In this document: in pieces, positions 35,064-45,016 of the stretch
Position numbering within the stretch: the stretch's first letter is position 1
Layout of the letters: each line of letters starts with the position of its first letter
Assembly: GCA_944320985.1 (NCBI GenBank)
Contig: CALUJN010000048.1
Span: 35,293 to 99,292 of the forward strand
Direction: 5' to 3'
Length of the DNA stretch: 64,000 nt
Source: an uncultured Alistipes sp.
Lineage (GTDB): Bacteria; Bacteroidota; Bacteroidia; Bacteroidales; Rikenellaceae
Program-made: the position numbers and the translations under genes
Notes under the pieces: model-generated
What the model saw: only the letters and a program-made list of their open reading frames with translations
What the model was told of the DNA's origin: nothing
Database searches by the model: none

Positions 35064-37202
35064 ATGGCAAAACGTTCGAACCGGATATTGCTGAGGCTCC
35101 TGCTGGGAATACTCTTCGTCGCGCCGCTTGCGTCGCGGGCTCAGAGTTTTGATGCCAGCACCCTGCAACGGGCCATGCGCGAGGGGCAGACCGGCAGCCT
35201 CTACGGCTCGAATCCGTATGAAGAGGCCGAAGGCGAAGAGGATACACAACAACCTCAGGATACAACCAAGGAACGGAAAATCCGCAAACCGCTGGAGTCC
35301 TATTTCTTCAGCGACTCGATCCGCGCGTTGAATAACTTCATGTGGCATGTGAAGCGCGATTTCAACCGCGTGGAGATCGGACCGTTGGACACCACGCTGA
35401 CCGATTACCGGATCGACTATCCGTTCTATCGGGAGGATGTGGGCGACATCGCACAGGGAGCCCTCGGGCAAACGTCGCTGCCGCTGAACTATTTCCGACG
35501 TCCGCAGTTCTTTGACTTCAATTTTGCGAGTCCCTACTACGCGTATACCTACAACATGGAGAACGTGCCCTTCTACAACACGAAGCGGCCGATGATCCGG
35601 ATGAACTACGCGGAGTCGGGTCAGAAACGTTATCGCGAGGAGAATTTCGGTATCATGGTGGCGCAGAACATCTCTCCGACCACGGGCTTCAACATCGACT
35701 ACAAGTCGCGCGGAACCCGCGGACTGTACCTCTGGTCGCGGACCAAGAACCACAACCTGTCGCTTGCCGTGAGCCATACGGGGCGTCGTTATTCGATGCA
35801 TGCGGGTTACTACAACAACCACATCGAACAGCAGGAGAACGGCGGCGTGGTGGGCAAATGGGCCATCGCCGACACGACCTTCAGCATGCCTTCGGGCGTG
35901 CCGATGCGCCTGGCCGATGCCGAAGCCCGGAACATCTATCGCAACAACGGTTTCTTCCTTACGCAGTCCTACGGCATTCCGCTGCAGCGCCTCACCGAGA
36001 GCGATTTCTCGATGGCCGGACTTTCGGCCGTCTACATCGGCCACTCGTTCGAATACAGTTCGTGGAGCAAGATCTACACCGATCAGAACGTGCCCTACAC
36101 CAACGAACGGGACCATCGCGACGAGAACGGGAATTTCGTCTCGGCAGAGTACAACTACTACGACCACTGGTATATCAATCCGGTGGAGACGCGTGACTCG
36201 ATCTACGAACGGGTCATCTCGAACCGCGTTTTCGTGCAGGCGCAGCCCTGGGACCGCAACGGGGTGGTGGGCACGCTCGATGCGGGCATCGGCCTCGATC
36301 TGCATACCTACTCGCAATTCGAACTCGACAATTACCTGACGGGCAAGTACACGAAGGAGAAGAAAACCAGCTGGTTCGCGTACGGCTCCGTCAGCGGCAA
36401 GATAAAGAAGTATGTCGATTGGGGCGGGAACCTGAAGTTCTACCCGTCGGGATACAGAGGCGGAGATCTTTCGGTGGGGGCGCACCTCGCACTGACGGGT
36501 TATCTCCGCGGACACCCCCTGATTCTCGAAGGACGCTTCTCGATGGAGCGCCGTTCGCCGACCTATTGGCAGGAGAATCTATACTCGAACCATTATATAT
36601 GGGACACTCCTTTGAACAAGGAGAATGAGACTCGGTTGGAGGTTAAGTTTTCGGTCCCCGACTATGCATTTGAAGCGGGGGCGTGGCAGGGCGTCGTGAG
36701 TGACAAGATCTACTATGGATCGGACAGCAACGTCGCCCAGCATGCAGGAAGCGTAAGCCTCACGAGCGTGTATACCCGCAAGGATTTCCGCCTCGGCGGA
36801 CTTCATTTGGACCACAGGGTATTGTTGCAGTGGAGCACGAATCAGGAAGTTATACCCGTGCCGCTTCTGAGCGCATTCCTTTCGTATTATTACGAGTTCT
36901 GGGTGGTGCGCGACGTACTGCGCCTGCAGATCGGACTGGACGGACGCTATAATACGCGTTATTATGCTCCGGGTTACAATCCGGCACTGTCGGTGTACTA
37001 CAACCAACGCGAGGAGGAGGTGGGGAATTATCCCTACATGGATGCCTTCGTGATGGCGAAGTGGAAGAGAATGCGGATCTTTCTGAAATATCAGCATGTG
37101 AACAAGGGTCTGTTCGGAAACGGAGAGTATTTCTCGGCGGCCCGTTACCCGCTCAATCCGGGTATGTTCAAGATCGGTATCTCTTGGGGATTCTATGATT
37201 AG
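35064..37202 (+). CDS. Putative outer membrane porin (Porin_10-type beta-barrel)
   Basis: This 712-residue protein has a signal peptide ending ASRAQ. The ATG at 35064 is chosen; a TTG six bases earlier is unlikely. The first ~60 mature residues are acidic and Gln-rich (EEAEGEEDTQQPQD), then come alternating amphipathic strands rich in Tyr and Trp to the C-terminus, which ends ISWGFYD. It has the length and layout of the Bacteroidetes 'putative porin' family, found as one copy in many genomes. No TonB plug is seen. Solute specificity is unknown. Confidence 0.82.
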   Translation: MAKRSNRILLRLLLGILFVAPLASRAQSFDASTLQRAMREGQTGSLYGSNPYEEAEGEEDTQQPQDTTKERKIRKPLESYFFSDSIRALNNFMWHVKRDFNRVEIGPLDTTLTDYRIDYPFYREDVGDIAQGALGQTSLPLNYFRRPQFFDFNFASPYYAYTYNMENVPFYNTKRPMIRMNYAESGQKRYREENFGIMVAQNISPTTGFNIDYKSRGTRGLYLWSRTKNHNLSLAVSHTGRRYSMHAGYYNNHIEQQENGGVVGKWAIADTTFSMPSGVPMRLADAEARNIYRNNGFFLTQSYGIPLQRLTESDFSMAGLSAVYIGHSFEYSSWSKIYTDQNVPYTNERDHRDENGNFVSAEYNYYDHWYINPVETRDSIYERVISNRVFVQAQPWDRNGVVGTLDAGIGLDLHTYSQFELDNYLTGKYTKEKKTSWFAYGSVSGKIKKYVDWGGNLKFYPSGYRGGDLSVGAHLALTGYLRGHPLILEGRFSMERRSPTYWQENLYSNHYIWDTPLNKENETRLEVKFSVPDYAFEAGAWQGVVSDKIYYGSDSNVAQHAGSVSLTSVYTRKDFRLGGLHLDHRVLLQWSTNQEVIPVPLLSAFLSYYYEFWVVRDVLRLQIGLDGRYNTRYYAPGYNPALSVYYNQREEEVGNYPYMDAFVMAKWKRMRIFLKYQHVNKGLFGNGEYFSAARYPLNPGMFKIGISWGFYD

Positions 37203-37246
37203 CGTGCTGTTCTGCGCGGTATGAACTGCCCGCAAAACAACCTTTT

Positions 37247-37933
37247 ATGCTGAAAAAGACTGTTTTAACGTTTGCGTTCTTAACCATTTTTACGACATTT
37301 TACGGCTTTAACGCCCATTTCGGCACTCCCGTGACGGATGATGTGCTGAACGCCGAAACGGATTATGCTCCGCATGTTGAAGAGAGCTTCGTCATTTCGG
37401 CCTACGACAACCTGATTCGCCGTATCAGCGAACAGGAGGGGCATGATTGGCGGCTGATGAGTGCCATCGCTTATCATGAGTCGCGCTTCACGCCCGATAT
37501 CACCTCTCGGAGCGGCGCCCGGGGCCTGATGCAGATCATGCCTTCGGTGGCCCGGCATTTCGAGGTGCCGCTCGACCGGGTTTCGGATCCCGAGACCAAC
37601 GTCTGGCTGGCCAACAAGCTGATGACGGAGATCCAGTCGATGCTGCGGCTTCCGGCGGGTATTTCCGAGAAGGATCGCATGAGCATCGTCCTGGCTTCGT
37701 ACAACAGCGGGATAGGACATGTGAACGATGCCCGGCGTCTGGCCCGCCAGTATGGTGAAGATCCCAATTCGTGGGAGGTAGTGGCCCGCTATCTGGCCTT
37801 GAAGGCTCAACCTGAATACTATGAGAGCGAGGTGGTCAAATGCGGCCGGTTTACCGGAAGTCGTCAGACGCTTGCTTATGTGGACGACGTAATAGGACGC
37901 TACGACAAGTACTGTCGCATTGCCGGGAGGTAA
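37247..37933 (+). CDS. Lytic transglycosylase (SLT domain), exported
   Basis: This 228-residue protein has an N-terminal hydrophobic signal and one SLT/lysozyme-like domain (about 65-200). The catalytic glutamate is Glu78 in AIAYHESRF, followed by the family motifs GARGLMQIMPSVA and ASYNSGIGHV. Such enzymes cut the MurNAc-GlcNAc bond in peptidoglycan, leaving a 1,6-anhydro end, and act in the periplasm. It lacks the periplasmic-binding domain of MltF. It follows the porin by 44 bases and may share its message, and a strong terminator follows. Confidence 0.93.
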   Translation: MLKKTVLTFAFLTIFTTFYGFNAHFGTPVTDDVLNAETDYAPHVEESFVISAYDNLIRRISEQEGHDWRLMSAIAYHESRFTPDITSRSGARGLMQIMPSVARHFEVPLDRVSDPETNVWLANKLMTEIQSMLRLPAGISEKDRMSIVLASYNSGIGHVNDARRLARQYGEDPNSWEVVARYLALKAQPEYYESEVVKCGRFTGSRQTLAYVDDVIGRYDKYCRIAGR

Positions 37934-37950
37934 TCCCCGACAGATATGGA

Positions 37951-37990
37951 AAAGGCGGCGCTTCGGAATTTCCGAGGCGCCGCCTTTTTT
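37951..37990 (+). terminator. Intrinsic terminator after the lytic transglycosylase gene
   Basis: A GC-rich stem (aaaggcggcgc / gcgccgccttt) is followed by a run of T residues, 17 bases after the stop. Confidence 0.92.
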
Positions 37991-38012
37991 TGCAGACCGG
38001 GATCCGTAAGGA

Positions 38013-39767
38013 TCAATCCCCGCTTTCGAGGGGCGTGTAGATCAGTTCGAAATCATCGATCCACATGGTGCTTTGTGTGCTGCCGATGAAATAGTCGCCC
38101 CAGCGCGACGCCGAGCAGACCACCATGATGTGTGTCGGGATCCGGTCGGTCGAACGGTACTCGATCGGGATGGTAATCTGCTCCCACTCTTTGACGCTTT
38201 CGGTAAAGAAGTGAGCGCCGTAGCCGATTACATCCTCGCCCTGCGGATTGAAGAAGGTCCTTACGTCGCGCGTGTCGATGCTCACGGGACAGTCGTCCGA
38301 GCCGAAGGGCTGGCCTCCGTTCGTATCGTTGCCGGCTCCGTCCTTGCCCATGCCGTATTTCTCTTTGGTCCAGGTTCCCAGGGCGATGTAGATCGAACCG
38401 TTGTCGGGATCCCCGGTTTGGAGGGTTTCTCCCGGCGGCATGACCGTTCCGAGCATGTCGATCTTTCCACCATTGTATTTCACCCATACGCGCAGGGCCG
38501 TGGGACGCAGCGTGAAGGGGCGTCCGAAGTTTACGACGCCGTTTGTCCCGATCGTTGCGGAGAATTCGCCGGTGAAGAGGTTTCCGGCGGCCAGTTTGGT
38601 GGCCACGTTGGTGCTGGCGAGTTTGGCCGATTTTGTTCCGGAGCTTCCGGGGCGGACTGTCGAATCGTCGGGGGTGGTGACGTTGTCCTTGGCATTGAGG
38701 ATCGCCGAGCCGTTGTTGCCCGTGCCCCAGAAGGGGTTGATCGGCTTCCCCGTTTCGTCGGAGAGGAACGGCAGCCAGGGGTTGCCCAGTTGGGACCACT
38801 CCTCCAGACCGCTGTTGGGGAGTTGTTCGACCCCCTCGGTAGTTACGGTCGTGGGGTCGCTCTCGTCCTCTCCGCAATAGGATTTGAACTGGTAGGTTGT
38901 CAACGGCTGGGCCTTGAAGGCTGCCTCGAAGGTCCCGCCATCGATCTTTACGTCGGGGACTTCGGACCATTCGCCCTCGGAGCCCGTGCGGTAGCGGAAG
39001 CCCATCGGCTGCCCGGCGATTCCCGAACCGCGGAGCCAGACGACACCCGACCAGGCATCGACCCTTTCGGTGGTGACGGTCTTGTCTGTCGGCAGCACAT
39101 AGAGGATCCAGCGTTCGGTGCGCCCGTGGCAGGTTACATCCACGAAATGCGGGGTGCCGAGCGTGGGATCGCCCGCATCGGGTGAGCTGTAATCCATTGT
39201 CGAGAGCTCCTCCATGGTGGGGGAATAGGTCGTGGTGACGCTTTCGGTCGAAGCCGGTCCGAGTTTGAGTTCGGTGATGGTTACGCGGCTGCGGTCGGCA
39301 TCCTTGGCAACGTAGGCCGTGGCCTTGCGGCTTTCGAGGTCGAACTCCGTGGCACCGACCTGTCCCTCGACGCGGAAACTTCGTGAGATGGTCTGCGTGG
39401 CAACGATCTGCCAGTCATAGTCCTGGTAGAGGCTGAGCGTGATGTAGATCGGCGTGCGCATGTCGAACGTCCCGCTCAGGGGGCACGACGTTCGGACGTT
39501 GTCAAGGAAGATCTGACGGTCGATGTTCGTGTTGTGGGGTGTGACCGTGTAGGAGATCTCCTCGATGCGGACGTTCTGGATGTCGGTGGCTTCGTCGAGC
39601 GAAAGCGTCACCGTCCGGGTCGCGAGGTCGATGTTCGAGACCGTGAATCCCTCGCCCTGTACATTATTGATGGCGATTTCGACGGTCGGATAGGGGAGGT
39701 CGTTGGTAATGCACGACGTTCCCAGGAGCATTATGCCTGCAAGCAGATGACCGATGAGACGTTTCAT
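38013..39767 (-). CDS. PCMD-domain surface lipoprotein
   Basis: This is a 584-residue lipoprotein with lipobox GTSC (Cys19). Immunoglobulin-like strands fill about residues 25-310. The C-terminal ~270 residues form the PCMD domain (putative carbohydrate metabolism domain), recognised by SGLEEW, NPFWGTGNN and the terminal GDYFIGSTQSTMWIDDFELIY pattern. PCMD has a jelly-roll-like fold of unproven function and is thought to bind carbohydrate. It is the last gene of a seven-gene leftward operon, and its upstream neighbour is three bases away. Confidence 0.85.
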   Translation of the reverse strand: MKRLIGHLLAGIMLLGTSCITNDLPYPTVEIAINNVQGEGFTVSNIDLATRTVTLSLDEATDIQNVRIEEISYTVTPHNTNIDRQIFLDNVRTSCPLSGTFDMRTPIYITLSLYQDYDWQIVATQTISRSFRVEGQVGATEFDLESRKATAYVAKDADRSRVTITELKLGPASTESVTTTYSPTMEELSTMDYSSPDAGDPTLGTPHFVDVTCHGRTERWILYVLPTDKTVTTERVDAWSGVVWLRGSGIAGQPMGFRYRTGSEGEWSEVPDVKIDGGTFEAAFKAQPLTTYQFKSYCGEDESDPTTVTTEGVEQLPNSGLEEWSQLGNPWLPFLSDETGKPINPFWGTGNNGSAILNAKDNVTTPDDSTVRPGSSGTKSAKLASTNVATKLAAGNLFTGEFSATIGTNGVVNFGRPFTLRPTALRVWVKYNGGKIDMLGTVMPPGETLQTGDPDNGSIYIALGTWTKEKYGMGKDGAGNDTNGGQPFGSDDCPVSIDTRDVRTFFNPQGEDVIGYGAHFFTESVKEWEQITIPIEYRSTDRIPTHIMVVCSASRWGDYFIGSTQSTMWIDDFELIYTPLESGD

Positions 39768-39770
39768 GCT

Positions 39771-40631
39771 TTATCTCTTTTTCTTGTCCCACATGTGGAT
39801 CGTCATGCCGATGTTGATGGCCAGGATGTTGAGTTTGAACTTCATGCTCGAGGCCTCTCGGGATCCGATCTTGTTGCCTTGTTCGTCCTTCTGGTTCACG
39901 GAGGTATACTGGATGCCGCCGAGTCCGAACGAAAGCGTTGCACAGACGTTCGGGAAAATGTAGACCGCCGCTCCGGGATTAAACGCCAGTTTGAGCTGCG
40001 TATTGTCGCTGAAGGTCCGTTTTATTTTGCCCTCCGACTCGTAGGAGAAGCGCGACGTGCCGGTGGATACCGAGAGCTCGAACTCGGCGAAGAGTCCGAA
40101 ACGTCCTTTGGGATCGAGCCCCGCATAGGAGCGGTGGAAGATTCCGAACGAGAAGTTGTTGCTTTGGAAGTCGAGATAGGGGATGTTGAGCGAGATGTCG
40201 TTGTTCTCGCCCAGATCGAAGAGTGCCCCCTTGTCGAGTGTACCGCTCATGTGGTTGTATCCGAAGCGGGCACCCAGACAGCTGTTGTCGCGGTAGAAGT
40301 ATCCGACGAAGGGCTTTACGGTCGTAAAGGTTCCGTCGGCGTCGATGTTGTCCAGGATGAGCAGGACGTCGGTATCGTCGCTTGTCAGGGTTCCGTAGGA
40401 GGCCGTCAGACCCATGATTACCTCTCCCTTGTAGGCAAACTTGAGCTTGTTGATTTCGCGGTCGATGCGTCGTCGTGTGGGCAGGAAGCGTTGTTTGTGG
40501 GTGGTGTCGCTGGCAAGCGTGGAGACTGCCAACTCCCTGGCCGATGTCTGAAGCGACTCTTCACCGAGACTTCGGGCTGCGGCCGGGAGTCCGAAGCTGA
40601 CGAGCAGCAGTATGGATAGAATACGTTTCAT
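39771..40631 (-). CDS. Outer membrane beta-barrel protein, paralogue 2 of the DUF4493/PCMD operon
   Basis: This 286-residue exported protein (signal peptide ending AAARS) has about ten to twelve amphipathic strands, for example GEVIMGLTASYG, VKPFVGYFYRD and LGARFGYNHMSG. It ends in a membrane-type strand plus a short basic tail (HMWDKKKR). It resembles its upstream neighbour in length, strand order and the closing MKFKLNILAINIGMTIHM motif, so the two genes look duplicated. It may form a small barrel that holds or exports the operon's lipoproteins; this is inference from context. I do not recognise a named family. Confidence 0.72.
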   Translation of the reverse strand: MKRILSILLLVSFGLPAAARSLGEESLQTSARELAVSTLASDTTHKQRFLPTRRRIDREINKLKFAYKGEVIMGLTASYGTLTSDDTDVLLILDNIDADGTFTTVKPFVGYFYRDNSCLGARFGYNHMSGTLDKGALFDLGENNDISLNIPYLDFQSNNFSFGIFHRSYAGLDPKGRFGLFAEFELSVSTGTSRFSYESEGKIKRTFSDNTQLKLAFNPGAAVYIFPNVCATLSFGLGGIQYTSVNQKDEQGNKIGSREASSMKFKLNILAINIGMTIHMWDKKKR

Positions 40632-40643
40632 GGCGTTCCGGGT

Positions 40644-41486
40644 TTAGAGATAGAAGGCCACTCCGAGGCCGATGGAGAAGATGTTGACCTTGAAGTTCAT
40701 CTGGCTGAGGTTGCGTTCGCCGACCGAGACCTGGTTGTGAACCTGTTCGGTGTGTTCGTAGGTGATACCCATCACGCCGACGTTCACCTCCACGGCCATG
40801 TTGTTCGTGGCGAAGGCGATGATTCCGGGCGAGATGCCCAGTGAGAAGGAGTATCCCTTCTGATAGGTTCCCTTCACGGGCGAGTCGTTGGCGAAGCGGG
40901 CTTCGGTGCCGCCTCCGGCGAGTGACAACTCGTTGAAGAGGGCGAAACGTTTGTTGCGCCCCAGGGGGATGTACTGCCGCCAGATGGCCGCCACCTGATA
41001 GGAGTGCTGCAGGGCGTAGTAGTCTTGGACGTTGAGATTCACTCCCGAACCCTCGTCTCCGAAATGGATGGCTGCCTGGTCGAGCTTGAGCAGCGTGCGC
41101 GAGTAGATGAACCGGCCTCCCAGTGCCATGTTGTCGCGAAGGGCATAGGCGATCATCGGGCTGATCTTGAACGTGTAGCCCGTGGAGTTGATGCCCTCGA
41201 CGACCATGAACTGGTAGCTTTTGTTGGTATGCGTTGAGTAGGCTGCCGTGCCGCCGAAAACCCACTGTCCCTTCGGCACGAAGAGGTTGTGCGTGTCGGT
41301 CAAGCCCCGCTGGCTGCGCATTTCGTTGACCGTAGGCGGGCGCCGGGGAGCGGTCTGCTCGCTTCGGCTCGGGGCCGGACCTGCCGAAAGGCTGTCCGTG
41401 GCGGAGGTTTCCGGGGTACGGAGGGCCTGGGCCGTTGCCGGGATGCACAGCACGAGAGTCAGCAGTTGTAGAAGGATGGTGCGCAT
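40644..41486 (-). CDS. Outer membrane beta-barrel protein, paralogue 1 of the DUF4493/PCMD operon
   Basis: This is a 280-residue exported protein from the ATG at 41486. That start is chosen because it begins the signal peptide MRTILLQLLTLVLCIPATAQA; the open frame extends further but overlaps the upstream gene. A Pro/Ser-rich linker precedes amphipathic strands (GQWVFGGTAAYSTH, GYTFKISPMIAYAL, MALGGRFIYSR). It ends NFKVNIFSIGLGVAFYL, closely like the downstream paralogue. It is probably an outer membrane barrel working with the lipoproteins of the operon; function is unknown. Confidence 0.72.
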   Translation of the reverse strand: MRTILLQLLTLVLCIPATAQALRTPETSATDSLSAGPAPSRSEQTAPRRPPTVNEMRSQRGLTDTHNLFVPKGQWVFGGTAAYSTHTNKSYQFMVVEGINSTGYTFKISPMIAYALRDNMALGGRFIYSRTLLKLDQAAIHFGDEGSGVNLNVQDYYALQHSYQVAAIWRQYIPLGRNKRFALFNELSLAGGGTEARFANDSPVKGTYQKGYSFSLGISPGIIAFATNNMAVEVNVGVMGITYEHTEQVHNQVSVGERNLSQMNFKVNIFSIGLGVAFYL

Positions 41487-41503
41487 CGGTTTGCTTTTGA
41501 TTG

Positions 41504-43636
41504 TTAATAAACCCATTGGAAATCGTCGACCCACAGGTGGTTTTTGTCGCATCCGTTGAAATAGTCTCCGTAGGCGTTTGCCGCGCAGGAGATCACCAGC
41601 GTGTAGTTTCCACCCGGAGCGGGGGCCTCCTTGTCATACCAGTAGATCCTGAGGGCATCCTGGCTGGAGACCAGTGCATTCCCTTCGGTGCTTTGTTCGA
41701 TCCACAGGGATCCGTAACCGAGGATGCGGCCTTCGCTTACGGTCCCGGCTCCGTTCGCGGGATCCCAGGTTCCGCTGTTCGTACAGGATCCCAGGATGGC
41801 GAAGGTCGAGGAGACCTCATGCCGGGCGCTCCAATCGACGATCGCCACGTAGATCCGGGCACGGTCCTGTCCGTCGATGGCCAGGGGACCGTTTCCTCCG
41901 TTGTTGTTGACGATGCCTACCTGGGCATGGTAATTCAGACGCAGGGCTCGGGGACGGGCCGTGTAGCTGTAGGGTTGCCCGAAACCTACGGTACCTGTCG
42001 TGCCGCTCATCCGGAAGGTCCCGGCGAAGAGATTCCCTGCCGCCATGGCTGCAATGTAATAGGTGGATTGCATGTTGGCGTAATGGTTCCCGACGATGGC
42101 GCCTTGCGTGCAGAGGCTTGATGTGTTGTTGTTGTTGCCGCTGCCCCAGAAGGAGGTGTTCTGGTTGTTGATCGTGAAGCAGCTCAGCGAACTGTTCTCC
42201 ATGTCGCCGTCGGGGATGCTCTGGCCTCCGGCGGTCGAGAACGTAGCGAGGCTCTCCTGTCCGTCGATTACGACCCGGCACTCGTACTCGGCGTCGGCCC
42301 AGACGCCCGTTCCGGCCTTGGGTGTATAGACCGTCTGTGCGTTTTCGTTGGTCGACTCCTCCCATTGGACGCCGAACGTGGCTGTCCAGAATCCGTCGCC
42401 GGAGTTCGTGCCGGGCAGCTCCTGCCACTCGCCCTCTTTCGTGCGCAGGCCGAACGTCACCGTCGAGGCTCCGGAGTCGAATACCCGGGCCCGGAGCGTG
42501 ACCGTATTCCGCCACAGGTCGTAATCGGCCTCCGTCGGGATCTCAATGCCCTGGATCGAGAAGATACACTCCTCGTAACCCTGTCCGCCGCCGTTGTCCG
42601 CGGCTTCGATGCGCAGCGTATGGTCGCCGCCCGTGCATCCGGCGAAGAAGTCGTCGGAGAGGGTCACGACGAGGGCGTTCTCGGCCGTTTTCTCTACGGC
42701 GAGCCCGGCCTCGGGGGGCGAAATGGCCGCCAACAGGTCATGGGACTTTCCGTCGAAGGTCAGCGAGGCCGCCGTCATCGGTTTGACGGTCGTGATCCGA
42801 ATCCGTCGTTCGCCGCCCGTATATTGTTGCGGTTCGGAGAGGTCGAAGCCGTCGCCTTCGATCGTGGGATCGGGGCTCCAGATGATCGTATCGTCGAAAT
42901 CGTCGGTCTTGTCCTCCACGCGGATCGCCACGGCCTCGATGAATCCCGGCAGATCGGGCGAGTACCGGAACGTCAGCGTATATTTCCCCGGAGTCCGGAC
43001 CTCGGAGATGACACCGGATTTCGTCACCGTGCCGCGCGATGTGTGCTCTCCGCTGAACTGCCACGACAGGGCATCGGTCCCCTTCGCAAGGGTGAAATAT
43101 CCCGTGGCATCCGTCGTATAGCACAGCGTGGAGGGGGCGTCGGCCTGGCTTTCGTCATACGTTGTCCCCGCCATCACCCGCACGGCGAAGTCCGATCCGA
43201 AATTCGTGGCGATCGTTTCGTCGAACACCACGGCAACGGCGGTATTCTGCAGCGAGCATTTCACCTCGACGGGCGTGTTCTCGCCGGGAGTCACCGTGAA
43301 CGACACCTCGCCCTTGTAGAAGCGTTTCGTGAACGAGGCTGCGGCGCTCTCTCCGGCTTCCACCGTCACGCGATAGGCTCCGGCGATGAGTTCGAGCCGT
43401 TCCGGCAGATCCTTGTTCGACGTGTATTGGCGGATCAACTCCTCCTTGTCGTTGTAGATGCACACGGCGAGGTGCTCCAACGGATCGTAGGTCTCGTCCG
43501 ACACCTCCGTGCGGGTCGAGATCTTCATGGTCAGACTTCCGGTCGACCCCTCGGGATCGAGCTCCCGGACCTCCTTCGAACAGGCGGCCAGGGCCAGTGC
43601 CACTGTCGGGAGCAGATAGGTAAACAGTCGCTTCAT
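41504..43636 (-). CDS. DUF4493-PCMD two-part surface lipoprotein
   Basis: This is a 710-residue lipoprotein with lipobox LAAC (Cys19) followed by SKE. The N-terminal ~230 residues are DUF4493, marked by GAYRVTVEAGES, FYKGEVSFTV and VEVKCSLQNTAVAVVF. Immunoglobulin-like repeats follow, with a C-terminal PCMD domain from about residue 480 (SFWGSGNNNN, ending GDYFNGCDKNHLWVDDFQWVY). It thus joins in one chain the two domain types found separately in other genes of the operon. Its ATG shares one base with the stop of the upstream gene (TAATG), a sign of coupled translation. Confidence 0.83.
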   Translation of the reverse strand: MKRLFTYLLPTVALALAACSKEVRELDPEGSTGSLTMKISTRTEVSDETYDPLEHLAVCIYNDKEELIRQYTSNKDLPERLELIAGAYRVTVEAGESAAASFTKRFYKGEVSFTVTPGENTPVEVKCSLQNTAVAVVFDETIATNFGSDFAVRVMAGTTYDESQADAPSTLCYTTDATGYFTLAKGTDALSWQFSGEHTSRGTVTKSGVISEVRTPGKYTLTFRYSPDLPGFIEAVAIRVEDKTDDFDDTIIWSPDPTIEGDGFDLSEPQQYTGGERRIRITTVKPMTAASLTFDGKSHDLLAAISPPEAGLAVEKTAENALVVTLSDDFFAGCTGGDHTLRIEAADNGGGQGYEECIFSIQGIEIPTEADYDLWRNTVTLRARVFDSGASTVTFGLRTKEGEWQELPGTNSGDGFWTATFGVQWEESTNENAQTVYTPKAGTGVWADAEYECRVVIDGQESLATFSTAGGQSIPDGDMENSSLSCFTINNQNTSFWGSGNNNNTSSLCTQGAIVGNHYANMQSTYYIAAMAAGNLFAGTFRMSGTTGTVGFGQPYSYTARPRALRLNYHAQVGIVNNNGGNGPLAIDGQDRARIYVAIVDWSARHEVSSTFAILGSCTNSGTWDPANGAGTVSEGRILGYGSLWIEQSTEGNALVSSQDALRIYWYDKEAPAPGGNYTLVISCAANAYGDYFNGCDKNHLWVDDFQWVY

Positions 43637-45003
43637 TATTGGATGGCTGCTTGTACGAGAATCAACGAGGCTTCCGTCGAGCCGCCCGCGTTGTCGGTTA
43701 CTCTGAGGTTGAACTGATAGGTATTGGGCACCCCTTCGGTGTGGGGCTCCAGTTCGGCGAGAATCTTGACGAATGCTGCCGCTACCTTGAAGGGAACGGA
43801 GGTTTGGTTCAGCACCTGATCTCCGACGAGGAAGCCGACGAGCGAGCCCAACACGTCCGCAGCCTCGGGACTCGGATGGCAGAGGTCCACTCCCGGTGAA
43901 ATGAGATCGGCCAGTCCGACGCCCTCGAGCAACGGTTCCAGCGCCGGGGCCTCGACCGTGACGAACAGTTCCTTGATTCCACCGTTCGGAGCCGAGATGG
44001 CAATTTCGATATCCTTGATCTGGTTGAGGATATAGGGCTCTGACAGGTCGTGGTCATCCGTGAGCATGACGATCGTCGGAGCCTTGTCGTCCTCTCCGCC
44101 TTCCTGGTCGATCGGCTCCTCCGTCAGGCCGTCGGTCCCGTTTATGGTGATCGTTTCGTCGAGCAGGAAGTTGTCGACCTCGATGTCGAGCTTGATACCG
44201 CCCTGGGAGGCGTAGGCGATCACCAGCTCGATCTTGCGCCATTGTCCGGCCTTGACTTTGGAGATCGTACGGCTGAAACTTGCGTCGCCACCCTCGACAA
44301 ACGTTCCGTTGAGACGGAATTCGAGATCGTTCTCCGCCGCCGTCGGCATGAAAAAGGCCGCCTGTTTCCCATCCCATTGCGCCTTCTTGAACTCCATCGA
44401 GGCTTCGTCCAGCGAGACGGTGGCTGTCGCATCGTTGGCGAGCTGTTCGGCAAGATCCGCCGAACAGAGCAGCGTCACCTTGATGTTCTGCAGCGTGCAG
44501 GTGATCTGTTCGATCGTGGTCGTGGCCCCCTTCGTGATCGAGAAGGAGTAGTTTGCCCCGTAGACCGGCGTCTCCCAGGCTGCAGCCTGAATCTCTTCGT
44601 CCCGGTGCGAGCAGACCTGCAGTTCGTAATTGCCGATCGGCAGCTCCATGGGCCCCCCGGCGAGTTGCTCCGAGAGCTTCTTGTAGGACCCCTCGAAGTG
44701 CGAACGTTGATCCGCCGTGTTGACGATCTTCATCCGGTAGTTGTCCGTCTCAATCCCGGAACGGGTCTTGGTAAATCCTCCCGGCGGGGTTTGTGTGGCA
44801 TCCTCCGTGTTGTCGCCCTGGATGTCGGTCTCGACATCGGCAATGACCTCCAGCGAGAGTGCCGGGCCGTTCAGATAACCCGTCATTCCGGACGGCGTGC
44901 CGCCGTTTCCCGTATTCTTGTAGGGCGGTTCTTCGTTTACGCAACCCGTCAAAAGAAATGCGCCCAAAGTCAGTGCCGTGAATAATCCGGTAAAGGTTTT
45001 CAT
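43636..45003 (-). CDS. DUF4493-domain surface lipoprotein
   Basis: This is a 455-residue lipoprotein with lipobox LTGC (Cys21) followed by VNEE. A DUF4493 domain covers about residues 45-255, with GNYELQVCSHRD, a YSFSITKGATTT stretch and CTLQNIKVTLLCS, the hallmark shared with its neighbours. The C-terminal ~170 residues have a putative beta-sandwich (IKDIEIAISAPNGGIKELFVTVEAP) and end in a short strand. The role is unknown. It lies 13 bases after the upstream DUF4493 gene and overlaps the next by one base. Confidence 0.78.
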   Translation of the reverse strand: MKTFTGLFTALTLGAFLLTGCVNEEPPYKNTGNGGTPSGMTGYLNGPALSLEVIADVETDIQGDNTEDATQTPPGGFTKTRSGIETDNYRMKIVNTADQRSHFEGSYKKLSEQLAGGPMELPIGNYELQVCSHRDEEIQAAAWETPVYGANYSFSITKGATTTIEQITCTLQNIKVTLLCSADLAEQLANDATATVSLDEASMEFKKAQWDGKQAAFFMPTAAENDLEFRLNGTFVEGGDASFSRTISKVKAGQWRKIELVIAYASQGGIKLDIEVDNFLLDETITINGTDGLTEEPIDQEGGEDDKAPTIVMLTDDHDLSEPYILNQIKDIEIAISAPNGGIKELFVTVEAPALEPLLEGVGLADLISPGVDLCHPSPEAADVLGSLVGFLVGDQVLNQTSVPFKVAAAFVKILAELEPHTEGVPNTYQFNLRVTDNAGGSTEASLILVQAAIQ

Positions 45004-45016
45004 ATCTCGAATCGTT